Part shown: piece after piece, positions 11,697 to 21,659 of the stretch
How the letters are laid out: every line of letters starts with the position of its first letter
How positions within the stretch are numbered: position 1 is the stretch's first letter
Assembly (NCBI RefSeq): GCF_964355755.1
Contig: NC_092671.1
Span: forward strand, 11,855,001 to 11,919,000
Direction: 5' to 3'
DNA: 64,000 bases
From: Antedon mediterranea
Lineage: Eukaryota; Echinodermata; Crinoidea; Comatulida; Antedonidae
Position numbers and translations under genes: made by a program
Notes under the pieces: model-generated
What the model was told of the DNA's origin: nothing
The model's input: only the letters and a program-made list of their open reading frames with translations
The model's database searches: none

Positions 11697-13160
11697 AACT
11701 TAAGCTCCAGTCCTACTATCTGATTTTTTTTTTTCGTCTTCCAAAGGGACACTGTATTGATTGATGGAAAGTGCCTGTTTCCAGTCACCTTTAGGGTCAA
11801 ATCTATTATTTTAACTGCTCCCTTGTGTATAAAAAAGAGAAAATATTTGAAACCAGGTTGTTGCAAGGTGAACTTATCTTAAACCCGGAAATTACTTTGA
11901 CCGGGAAGAATTGAAATTGAGATGAAAATCTAATGTTGAAATCATAAATTTTGTTAAAAAACTCTTTATAACATCTTCCTAAGATAGAAATATGGAACAA
12001 TAGCGTCGATGTGAACACTAATGTTATCAAATCTACGTTTCGCGGTACATCTCAGATAGATAAGGTAAGTATCTAAGGCGGAGATTTGTACCGAAGTTTT
12101 TGCATTGTGCTCGCCTATGTCAGAATTAACCATAATTTATATATAGATGTATAGTTAATATATTAAATAATGGGTTAAGAATCATAAAATCTGCATTGGG
12201 GCTATACGTGCCATTTTTCTGATAAATTACTTTTAAAAATTACAATTAATTTTCTATAATGTAAACTTTGATGTAATATAATACCAATGTGCATTGCTAA
12301 CTCTACAATACTAAAATTCAGCAGCTGCTGCTGCCAAGACATATCTATTTGTTCCATTATTGTTATTCCAAATACCAAAAAATACATGCTGTAGGCATAT
12401 TGTAAATAAGAGCAGAATTTAGTGAAAATATGTTTTATTTACAGATTCAAATCTAGTTCAGTATTTAACAAACATTCTTAATAAAGAAACAGGCGAACAT
12501 GACTCTGAAATACTTGATACTCTAGTTTATAATCTTATAATATATACATATTGATTTAATATGACGACGTTCTGTGTGCAAAAGACATAAAAATCTGAAG
12601 TGTAACTGTTTAAAAACGTCGCGTTGCAATGGTAGATTTGTCCTCTTCGTTACAGTAATGGACAAATGATTAAAGTCGGTGATGTTCTTCCAGCTTTGCC
12701 TCATTAATGCATTGACCACAAGACTATAGAGTAAAAAATAATAGTGATTTAAATATATATATATATTATGTAGACTACGTAACTTGTAGTGAGTTGGAAT
12801 ACGCGTCTGGACGCTGTCAAAAATACCGCAACAAACGTTTTTCTTTAAATGCCGCGCGGTGGGTATATACATTATAATATGTAGCCACATTTCGTAACTG
12901 AAGTAGTTTTATTCGTTAGTTGTGCCTATTTTGATCAGAAGATAATTAATAGATCGGGTAATAAAGTAGGCCTAAAACTGCAATTTTATTAGTTAAGTCG
13001 CATCTGGTATTAAACCTATAGCCTATTATTTTATTTATAGAGTCAGAGTAGTTTTTTTTAGTGAGAAACTCGCCAATTACCGTCGTATAGATAGTAGGCC
13101 TAGTTCATCATTCTCATTTGAGTGAGTCTTAATGAGTGAAGTAGAAAATTAATTTAGTTA
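11697..13160. other. Non-coding stretch
   Basis: No coding evidence. CAG/CTG-like CAGCAGCTGCTGCTG near 12320-12335 and a (TA)n tract near 12753-12770 (two bases longer in B2) are the only local features. The 122-codon minus-strand frame at 12522-12890 has no recognisable motif and is broken in B2, so I do not call it. Confidence 0.5.
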
Positions 13161-13232
13161 GACAACCTTAGTCAGGATTGAACCCTGGACCTAGGATGGG
13201 AAGTCCCTAACAACCAAGCTACAGCTCCACTA
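13161..13232 (-). mobile_element. tRNA-like SINE head (minus)
   Basis: On the minus strand the segment reads GTGGAGCTGTAGCTTGG, then TTGTTAGGG, then GGTCCAGGGTTCAATCC. The last part is a good RNA polymerase III B box (GGTTCAATCC-like) and TAGCTTGGTTG resembles an A box. The head resembles the plus-strand SINE at 13772. Also in B2 at 59160-59231. Confidence 0.5.
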
Positions 13233-13331
13233 CTAACTGGTCTATATACACAACGTTTTGGTATACCTTTAACTTCATACTGGTCTAGTAGACATACTTC
13301 TACATATGTGCAAACACAAACTGTAATTGCT

Positions 13332-13726
13332 TATGCCATTACATTTAGCAGAGCAAGAGACTGAAAATAATTTAAAAAAAATTTAATCAGTATTGAAAAT
13401 ATAAGTGACAATTCAACCGTTTTCAGAGCAATAATTTAATAATTTTAGAAATAATGATCAACAAATAGATATTATAATTTTGTTGATAAGAAGAAAGATT
13501 GGATTTTTGAGTTGTCAAAAATTACAATAAAAAAAGAACATTACACCAAGAAATTACAGTAATAGGTTATAATTGTCGTTTGGAAGTGAGTTTAAAAAAT
13601 GGGGAAAGTTATTAATAAACACATGCTTTCCTGCATTTGGTTTATATTTCTTATGAAGCAGTCTATCAGATCTGCATAGAGTAAATTCATCGTTATCAGA
13701 ATAATTAAAATGTGTATGCCATTACA
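13332..13726. repeat. 383-bp segment bounded by 12-bp direct repeats, absent from B2
   Basis: TATGCCATTACA occurs at 13332-13343 and 13715-13726. B2 has one copy (59334-59345) and lacks exactly the 383 bases between repeat starts. That is the signature of deletion between short direct repeats in B2, or less likely of gain in B1. The segment is AT-rich and non-coding. Confidence 0.85.
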
Positions 13727-13771
13727 CATACGACGGCAACCTGTAATAAAAATATAAGCAATAAGTAATTT

Positions 13772-14000
13772 AGGGGTGGAGTTGTGGCTTGGTGGTTATG
13801 ATGCTTGGCTACAACTCCAAAGGTCCTGGGTCAAAGTTCCATCACATGTCAGGATTTACAACTCCACTCCCAAAGACTTGTAATAAGACTTTGTTTATGT
13901 AGAGCATCTTGTGTATATGTTTGTCTTGTGAACATCTGAGGGTCCCTTATAATGCGTTGCGTCCAAGTTCAATGCGAACGTACAGCTAGGGGAAGCCCCG
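13772..14000 (+). mobile_element. tRNA-derived SINE candidate (plus)
   Basis: Starts AGGGGTGGAGTTGTGGCTTG. TGGCTTGGTGG resembles an A box and GGGTCAAAGTTCC a degenerate B box. GGAGTTGT pairs with ACAACTCC. The body continues at least to GCGTTGCGTCCAAGTTC. The right end is not defined. B2 copy starts at 59391. Together with 13161-13232 it forms an inverted pair of related heads. Confidence 0.45.
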
Positions 14001-14803
14001 AAAAAAGCGCAAAATTGAATGCTTATTATAGCTCAATATTTATTTACATCAATTATTAATTAATTATTTGTTTATATAAATATAAATAGGTATTGATACA
14101 GTTGGGTGGGTGGCCTAGAAAAAAAATCGGTTGCTAAAATGTATACTACAGTACACAGTTACCACAGTTAGTGTACTAAATTATTATTAACATATCCATT
14201 TTTTTAAAAAAGCTTAAGGGTGTCAAATCCAAGATGGCCACCAATACGTAAAATATCCAATAAATGTAGCATATTGGACAAAGTAACACCCATTATGAAT
14301 AATATTTTAAGTTAAAATTAATGCCATATGGGTTCTCTGCTATATAAGAATTATTATAAACCTAAATTCATCAGTATTCTGACATTTTGAATTTCAAGAT
14401 GGCGGCCATTTTTAAAAAATGGATTAAATTTCTTATTAAAACGTGTGTAAGTTAAATTAGATTGAAATGACACCAAATGATATGCCTATGACAACAACAT
14501 GGTGATTAACACAAAATGTTGACCACCAGGAGGTCTACAGTACAGTACACTTCTTCATATTAAAACATCTCATAAACTTCTTCAGTTAAATGACAACTAA
14601 CTCTGGCAAATGAAATATTTCTAATCAGTGAGCTGTGTTGAATGCGATACAGTAAGTTGACCTTCCTTCGTTCTCTACCATTGTATCCATCAAACTTCAA
14701 TAGACTGATCTGTGATCCCAACAAGCTTGTTCAGAAACAAATCAGCAAAAGTAGGCCTACTGCAATACCCCATTTCACCGCCAAATACTCATACTTTCTT
14801 ATA
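14001..14803. other. Non-coding stretch with AAGATGGC motifs
   Basis: No coding evidence. AAGATGGCCACC (about 14231) and AAGATGGCGGCCAT (about 14397) recur; related strings occur near 19449 and 19584. The frame at 14642-14830 spans a transposon boundary and differs at its end between B1 and B2, so it is not a gene. Confidence 0.5.
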
Positions 14804-17800
14804 CAGTGGGAAAGCCACTTCGCGTTTTGACCGTTAAATCGTGTAAAATCGACTTACTTCCGCATTGACGATTTTGAAGCGCCACCTATCGTTGAAAACT
14901 GAAACCACGATTTTTCGTCGCCTAGCAAATAAGTGCTGTTTTATTTTAAGCTCTCATGAATATTTAAGAACCGCCCAACATTACCTATTATGGTAAAAGC
15001 ATTTCCTAATAAGTATAATTGAATAACCAATCGGTTTCCTTCAAAGAAACCGAAGCTAATACAATACATTCGGCGACTGAAGTCGGGACTCGTGAAATTT
15101 ATAAATGTGGTACGATTTGACTACTGTTTTGTTGTCCATTTTCTGAATAGTCGGAGGTGCATCCCAACAAATTAAAACAATTATAATCAATTGTTTTATC
15201 AAGAATAATATTAGTTTAATCGAGTATGATATATTTCTATCCTGTTCAAAATTTGTTGGTGTATTCTCAGGCCTCGAAAGGTAGGTACATTTTCTAGCTG
15301 TGAGCGTGGTTTCGGCAACGCGAGACACGTGTGTCAGTATAGGCGATAGCGGGACGCGATTTTTTTTTTCGTACATAAGTTGGGGACCCCCTCATGAAAC
15401 GTCACAAAATAAACATGAATAATTCATCAGTTAAATGTTCTTGTTCCGTGTGCACCCAAGCGTATAGCAACAAGAAGTGATTACACAAGTGCGGTACGAT
15501 TCTAGGCCTATCTCCGCGCTGTTGTTGCGGCGTGCGATTTCATAGAATAGCGGCGTTTTGTGTGGATTGTCGAAATAATCAGCCTTTAGTTTATGATAGT
15601 GTTTTTAATATAATTTATTACTAAAGAATTACGTGTTAAAATTATAGTTTCTATTAATACTATTAGGCCTAGGCCTAATTATTAGTCTCTAAACATATGT
15701 CTATTCTAGTAGAGCTGTGTGTGTGTGTGTTATAGGTATGACACAATCCGAGTAATAAGTCAGCAAAATTAAACAATAAACATTACACAAAAATACAGTT
15801 TTTATTCTCGTGGGTCTAATCTTCCCATCTCATGTGTTCATATACGCGCATTTTTAAAGTTCCTTTGAGTACATGCATTGTTTGATAATAAAATAGCAGA
15901 ATTAAAAAAAATACAGTACACAAAATTATACACATTCTTTATTCTTGTGGGTCTAAGCTTTCTTTGGGCTATGTCCAATGAATTACTACTTAGTTTAATG
16001 TCTTGCCTAGCTGTCGATTAGCCTCGACTCGACACATTTTGTGTGAAGAAGAGTGCGCGAAGGCAATCGCGTGAATTGACTTAGAATCCTAGGCCTGCTG
16101 TAGAAAGTATCGTATCGCAGTTGGGTAATCGCTTCTTGTTGCTATACGCTTGGGTGCACACGGAACAACACATTTAATTGATGAATTATTCATGTTTATT
16201 TTGTGACGTTTCATGAGGGGGACCCCAACTTATGTACGAAAAAAAAAATCGCTAGCGGGACGTGTGTTGTACTGTGTTGATGCTGATCCGATAGTCGTTA
16301 AGTTGTACTGATTACGAGTATCATTGGTCCTGGCCGGCCTAGCCTGGTGATCTGATCCCCCCCAAAAAATACTTTTTTTCAATCAGTATTAATATTATTA
16401 TTTTATTTTTCATTTATTATTTGATTTATTAGGCTCAATAGGTGCCTAGCTAGGCTACTAGTAGGCCTAGATTATTATAAATAATAATAGCAAATACTGT
16501 AATATTAATTAATAAAATACAGCTTCCATTTGACATTAACAATTTTTTTAAATAATATTTATTATTTTTTCTGACACTTTCAGGAATCGTTGATGATGCA
16601 GAGTTCTTTGTCTTTGTGACTTCAAACTGAGAGTGAACTGGATAAAAAGATGACACCGGTACCTACCGACATTGTCATACCCAAACTATAATTTAATTAT
16701 TTAAAACAAAATATTGAATTACAAATATATGTATGTTGCAGAGGATTTAGATGAATTACAATACAAATATTTATGTTGTACCTACTACACTATACTCTGT
16801 AAATTATGTTATTGTCATGTGGTAGACCTTAAAAATTGAATATTTATTGTATGTTAGGCCTATTTTATATTTTATTAATACTGTATTAGTTTAATATTAC
16901 TATTAATTTATATTATAGAGTAGGCCTACTAGTTTGTACATGTTTTTACCTAAAAAAAATGAATAAATAATTTGTTATTCAATCTAATTGCTTGTTTGTT
17001 CATCAATAACAAAACAATTGTAAGCAAGTATATAACAGTTCTTGTTAGCCGGTTATTTCAGGTCATATTATTAATATTAGCTAGGCCCGACGCGCCCGAT
17101 CACAACGTCACTAAGTGACTTTCCGCCCCTGGAACAATCGCTCGCTAATAGGGCTAGGCCTCGGACTCGTATAAAAGCTATTATAATAGTTATGATAAAT
17201 ATTCCTCAACTAAAATGTATACTGTGATAAATAAACAAGTAATAATATACGTTGTATTGGAATGTATTTATTTATATGAATTCTTATACGCGGACAATTA
17301 TAAACATCGCTTATATCGTTCGCTATAAATAAATTCATAAACACGATGACGATGTGTTTACAAAATGGCGGTTTCGCTAGTTTTCGATGGAACAAATAGT
17401 GGTACCTTTAGTTTGAATAGTCGGAGCTGCATCCCAACCACCGAATTTTGTATCTTAATATCGTATTCTGTAGATTATTAATTTTTCTAACAGGGATTTT
17501 AAATTCAGGACTGTTCAATTTTTCTAAATATTTTATTTTAACGATTTTCTAGGGTACAATTTCGGAAAAAAGACATTGGTTGATTTTGCCGTTAAATTAC
17601 AGATTATCGTTTTGTTCAAATACATTTAATTTTACACGACAATATATTAAAACCATTTATGAATTTATTTCACTAACAATATTTTTCCGATAATCAGCTA
17701 AATTTACAAATATTGTGTTTTTCCAACACCCTAAAATTTAGCAATTTTGAACTAAATTAGAAAAGTAGGGCGCCCTCTCCGAGTCAAAATTTGACACGAT

Positions 17801-17822
17801 TTGTCGACTGGCTGTCCCACTG
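14804..17822. mobile_element. 3.0 kb TIR DNA transposon, 5-bp target duplication (B1 only)
   Basis: Ends CAGTGGGAAAGCCA and TGGCTGTCCCACTG are inverted repeats with one mismatch. TTATA lies on both sides (14799-14803 and 17823-17827), a 5-bp target-site duplication. The whole element, and about 20 bases beside it, is missing from B2 at about 60425-60430. No transposase frame is visible, so it is non-autonomous or decayed. CAGTG-type ends with a 5-bp duplication would fit a hAT-type element; that is inference. A second element is nested at 15357-16252. A GTATAAAAGC TATA-like string lies at about 17169. Confidence 0.75.
15357..16252. mobile_element. Nested long-TIR element (about 0.9 kb)
   Basis: Begins CGATTTTTTTTTTCGTACAT and ends ATGTACGAAAAAAAAAATCG(C). 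The inverted arms continue for about 130-150 bases (TCATGAAACGTCAC; GTGTGCACCCAAGCGTATAG), with growing divergence inward. The nine bases AGCGGGACG (ten with a preceding T) flank both sides at 15348-15356 and 16254-16262, a 9-10-bp target duplication. Long TIRs plus 9-10-bp duplication suggest a Mutator-like miniature element (inference). It contains an internal direct repeat, TTTATTCTYGTGGGTCTAA, near 15800 and 15945. Confidence 0.75.
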
Positions 17823-17849
17823 TTATATACAGTACTGTAATTTGATACG

Positions 17850-18500
17850 ACAAAGAATCTCTATAGGAGTCCTCTTTTACTTTGATAAGTTTGTCCCCTG
17901 CATTCATCGTCATATATATTTTTGCCAATATTCGTCCTTTTCTTAGGATCCCATATAGACAGTTTACCTTCTACGAGACTTTCACCAATGCCTCAAACAT
18001 TTTCTCTCCAATGTCATCATGCCATGGCCAACAAACAACTCTGTGAGAATTGCAGCATTCTTCATTAATCGGGATATCATCTCTCTTTAAATGCTGGCTT
18101 TCAAACTCATCAACTAGATTTGCCAGCTCTGATGAAATCATTAATTTGTGTTATTCCAATGACACCACGCTCAATGACCTTGATCAATTGATGTAAATCC
18201 AGCAAGTCCCTTTGTCACACATACATGTCTTCTCCACTCCAATATCTGTAATTTTTTTCAGTAATCTGTTGAAAGTGATACAGCGGAAGTAACCGGCCAT
18301 AGAAATATTTGATAAAAGCATGTGTACTTTCCATGTGTGCAGATGTCTTGTGTCTCAGACATATACTGTATGGGATAGTTTACCCACATCATTTAGATTT
18401 CGTCGACTCTCTGTATTCAAGTTAATATCTTTATGAACGGCGTCTTTCAAACAAAATGATACGTCACTTAGAATCTCTTTCTCTGTCTGCATTTTTCCTA
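17850..18500 (-). pseudogene. Possible decayed minus-strand coding segment, family unknown
   Basis: On the minus strand two adjoining stretches look more protein-like than background: an open stretch from an ATG at 18490-18492 to a stop at 18355-18357 (starts MQTEKEILSDVSFCLKD), and a longer frame lower down containing SSELANLVDEFESQHLKRDD and then EALVKVS before a stop near 17975. They are in different frames with stops between. Composition is charged and balanced, unlike the low-complexity neighbours, but I recognise no domain. It is conserved in B2 at 60431-61081, which only reflects the recent duplication. It may be a relic of an exapted or transposon protein; treat as weak. Confidence 0.25.
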
Positions 18501-19710
18501 GAAAAGTGTCAGAAGTTGTAGAGAGAAAGCAGAGTTAGTATGTGCTTCTGTGACGTCCTTTAGAGATGTTTTCCATTTAAGATATTTGTGTCACTGTTGT
18601 ATAGGTAATACAAGTTCAGTTTCAACAAAAGCACTGGCCTCAACACTATTTTCACAATGCTACATGTCAAAAAGTCATATAATTCACCAAGTCGAAATAA
18701 GAATTGCTTCTTGATGTCATCTCTGTCCACCTCCACTCATCTCGGGCAAGAGTCATCACCAGGTATTATCTTGTCTTTCTCCAGTAGGCCTACATGAGTT
18801 TTTATACCACAACCATGTGCACTCAAACCAGTGTATAATGGTGGTCCATCTGTAGGGGGTACATATCTAATGAAATCGGTTGAGATTGTAGAAGATGAGA
18901 AGTGGAGTTAATGCTGCCTATGAAGCTTGTGAATGAGCTGCTGTATCTTTATTTCCTTCAAGCTTCTGCCAAAAGTTAACAGGTTGAAAACTTACCAACC
19001 ATACTGGTGACTATGGCCCTGAAGGTTCAGACATTGCATGAATTACATGACCATAACGCATTTATTATTTAATATCATATTTATACAGGATTTCACAATA
19101 AGGTATAAATACAGTTGTTTTTTCCTGTCTGAGATACAAAAATTGAAATACAAGTTTCACTTTTATGAAAAAAAATGAGATCTATAATTTAGATTTAGAA
19201 GTAATTGTAGTTGAATATTTGATATCAATGTAAGTTGTTCCATTCTTTTGCAACTCCAACTGAACGATCAGGTAATCTAAGAGTCATAGTGGGGTATTAT
19301 ATTATCTATTATAAAGAGAACATATAAGAGGCATTGACAGCCTTATATTTTGACAATCCTATGAGAAGTGACTATTTTAGAATATTGTGTACAAACAACA
19401 AACATTATTTAAAGAATTTAATTTTTAGTGGCGGCAATTTTGAAATTCAAGATGGCCGACAGATTATCGCTTTACATAGTTAAGATTGTATAATGGGTAA
19501 TACCATCAAAACGGACTTTTTCCACATCCATAATTTGTGTTACTGGTGATATTCTGATTTTAAATAGGGTTATTTGAATGTTGGCGGCCATCTTGAATTT
19601 GGTCCTTTAAATGTCTTTAGAAAAAATGGCAACAAATTTTTTTTTTCATTACTTATATTATGAAGATATGAAATAAAAAATATACACCACATTCATATAA
19701 ACGACATAAC
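18501..19710. other. Non-coding stretch
   Basis: No coding evidence. AAGATGGCC and GGCCATCTTGAATTT strings near 19449-19600 form a loose inverted pair with those near 14231-14410. Confidence 0.45.
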
Positions 19711-20050
19711 AGCCTACACTACACCTACAGACCAGTATTTGAACTTCAAATCAAATCATCCTCTTGAGCATACGCTGAGTGTCGTTAATACATTAGTGGA
19801 CAGATGCCAAACATCGTAACAACACAGCAGAGCAAAATAGAAGAGATGAATCACATAAGAAAGGTACCTAATATTTGTGAAGATCACATTAGTACACCCA
19901 AAAGATAAGATTAAGTCGGAAGACACAAGTGGAGTAGTGTATGGTGTCCCCTGTATGAATTGTAACCAAATATACGTACATAGGATAAACCGGTAGAAAA
20001 CTGGGAACAGCTCCTCCAACGTTCGATCGCCCACAAGGGCTGGTACAATT
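19711..20050 (+). pseudogene. Penelope-like element relic: RT end and GIY-YIG start
   Basis: In one plus frame, TDQYLNFKSNHPLEHT is followed by LSVVNTLVDRC (about 19727-19797), which matches the conserved segment just after the RT of Penelope-like elements (YLNFxSNHPxxHK...VxxTLxxRA; established family feature). About 130 bases on, in another frame, GVVYGVPCMNCNQIYVHRIN (about 19931-19990) matches the start of the GIY-YIG endonuclease (GVVYxIPCxxCxxxYIGxTxR). Stops and frameshifts lie between, and the catalytic YIG region has drifted to YVH. The endonuclease is cut off where the next fragment starts near 20051. Penelope elements use this nuclease to nick target DNA; this copy cannot. B2 copy at 62292-62631. 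Confidence 0.75.
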
Positions 20051-20278
20051 AGATTTAATGACAGAATAGTGGAGCTAAATTGCGATCTTGAAAGACTTTT
20101 CAGCGACAAGCAAAATACCCTGTTTTGGAAACATAGAGGTCTATGGAAAGATTTCTCGCACTTTCTACATGCAGACGGAATTCACATGAGCCATTACAGC
20201 ACACCTGGTCTCCCTACGGGCATGTGTAAATATATGAGGAGCATACGAGGAGCAATACTACAAGCAGAAAAGAACTAA
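20051..20278 (+). pseudogene. SGNH-hydrolase C-terminal fragment of DIRS/Ngaro-type element
   Basis: An open stretch of 75 codons ending in TAA. It begins RFNDRIVELNCDLERL, then WKHRGLWKDFSHFL, then ADGIHMSHY, then KYMRSIRGAI. The Asp-Gly-Ile-His string is the C-terminal catalytic D-x-x-H block of SGNH-type hydrolases, and the following Gly, Lys-Tyr and Ile-Arg match hydrolase domains known in DIRS/Ngaro-type retroelements (family knowledge). Ser, Gly and Asn blocks that should lie upstream are missing, replaced by a Penelope relic. No start codon is needed for a fragment. It lies 435 bases upstream of the gag-like segment. An identical copy in B2 is at 62632-62859. Confidence 0.7.
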
Positions 20279-20432
20279 AAAGGCCAGTATGTCACACACA
20301 TGTTAATTAACATGTGATTCAAATTATCTTTATAAAATGACGTTGTTCATCTCTAATTTGTTCATAATAACAAACTAAACAAGGATTGACAACAATTTCT
20401 GTGTGTTATCATCTTCGAAGATAGTTTAATCA

Positions 20433-20647
20433 TGTAACTCATGGTGTTATTGGTCCAATGTTTGATATTGTTTATTCACGGCATTCTATACCGTGTTTGA
20501 TTATGTAACTCATGGTGTGTCTATACTACCATGTTTGATATTGTTTACTCACGGCATTCTATGCCGTGTTTAATTATGTAACTCATGGTGTGTCTATACT
20601 ACCATGTTTGATATTGTTTAACTCACGGCATTCTATACCGTGTAACT
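20433..20647. repeat. Three tandem 71-72-bp units with hairpins
   Basis: TGTAACTCATGGTG recurs at 20433, 20504 and 20576, and TGTAACTCACCC closes the array at about 20640. Each unit carries a hairpin CACGGCATTCTATGCCGTG (or TATACCGTG), and two units carry CATGGTG...CTACCATG. It lies between the SGNH and gag pieces. B2 copy at 63014-63228. Confidence 0.8.
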
Positions 20648-20712
20648 CACCCAAGCGGGTTAATGAGAAAACTTACCAACCAAAGTAATTCATGTGTTTT
20701 TCTTTAGGGGCA

Positions 20713-21614
20713 ATGCCAAAAGCAAAGTCAAAATGCCGCTCATAAAGTGCGCCAGTGGCATCAGAGAAACAGGTAACAACAAAGAGGCACCGTACAACAA
20801 GAGCTGCGGTGACCACACAGATAGAGCTGACTTACGAAATTGACTATGCCAAACTGGCAACCGAAATGGCGAAACACATGGGAGACGCACATCACAACTC
20901 CACCAACAGTTCGAAATGTCACGGACCCGATGACAAAATCTCTGGACATCGTACAAGACGAACAGGCAGATGTGTTTGTACCTATAATGGATTCTATTGC
21001 ACTTGGGTCAGGGCTTTCCTCTGCCATAAAGACAAAAATTTGGAATGACCAATACATGGAACTTAAGTCGCTTTTAATGTGTGTCCATTGGAGATAACCT
21101 ACTTAAGATAGATCAAGGGCAAAAGAATGTAACATTGAGTATCCTGGAGTGGCACCGGACCTTTTTAGTTTACATGGCAGTCTACACGGAAAAATTCCCG
21201 GAGGAGGGTCGTAACCTAATGAAATACGCCAGTAATATTTTAGAGCTGCACGCAAGCTGTACAAATGGGGCCTCATGGCGTGTATACGACGAGAAATTCA
21301 GGCGAGCTCGTCAGGGACATACCCTGCGCTTGGAGGCTCTCCATACAGAACTGATGCTGAAGTTGGTGACATGCCAAACGACACCTACGAGTTATACTCC
21401 AAAGCCTGTGAGCAACCAGCCCTTTCGATCACGCGTCCCGAGTTGGGGGTACCACTCGGGAGGGCCATGTGCAAGCCAGCCGTGCGCGTATAAACACACC
21501 TGTCCACGTTGTGAACTCTCACATCCACATTTTCCCAAAACAACGTTTCAGACCGGGAGGACAGTTTCGCCAAAACGACGGGAAGGGAATCCCTTTCGAA
21601 AACCCAGCAGTTAG
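20713..21614 (+). pseudogene. DIRS-type gag-like protein, frameshifted (B1)
   Basis: A plausible start is ATG at 20713 (MPKAKSKCRS), followed at once by a TAA at 20743-20745. The frame then continues ASEKQVTTKRHR to about 20920, shifts to TDPMTKSLDIVQDEQ and GLSSAIKTKIWNDQYMELK, and shifts again near 21085 to WHRTFLVYMAVYTEKFPEE, then GASWRVYDEKFRRARQG. The pattern IWxxxYxEL ... YTxKFP ... W-x-YDExFRxxR is typical of the capsid-like protein of DIRS-group elements. The C-terminus (about 21470-21525) has CASQPCAYKHTCPRCELSHP, a Cys/His knuckle probably binding nucleic acid. It sits 5' of the RT, in the expected order. One stop and two frameshifts make it non-functional. B2 carries 63294-64000 before the window ends. 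Confidence 0.75.
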
Positions 21615-21659
21615 GCAGGCAAAACCCAGTACTGCCAACACCGGTAAAAGCTAATCAGT

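Larger units (their letters stand above)
4713..21419. repeat. Duplicated block B, copy 1 (B1)
   Basis: Matches 50711-64000 nearly base for base. The offset is 45998 at the left, 45624 after a 383-bp difference plus small indels, and 42581 after the 3.0 kb transposon at 14804-17822, which B2 lacks. The match is still running when the window ends, so B1 probably extends past 21419. It starts abruptly at ATATGATT (4713), where the two flanks are unrelated. Confidence 0.95.

Noticed and set aside
11327-11764. Repeat protein with QFLSLRQF / WRKDKN units
   Set aside because: An artefact of the 18-bp array in the arms of foldback 2; the frame runs through the element end into flanking DNA.
12522-12890. 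122-codon minus-strand gene
   Set aside because: No motif; a 2-bp (TA)n length change breaks the frame in B2; AT-rich background.
15056-15376. 106-codon minus-strand gene inside the 3.0 kb transposon
   Set aside because: The frame starts inside the terminal repeat of the nested element and has no transposase motif.
19756-20109. 117-codon minus-strand gene
   Set aside because: It is the antisense shadow of the Penelope and SGNH coding relics on the plus strand.
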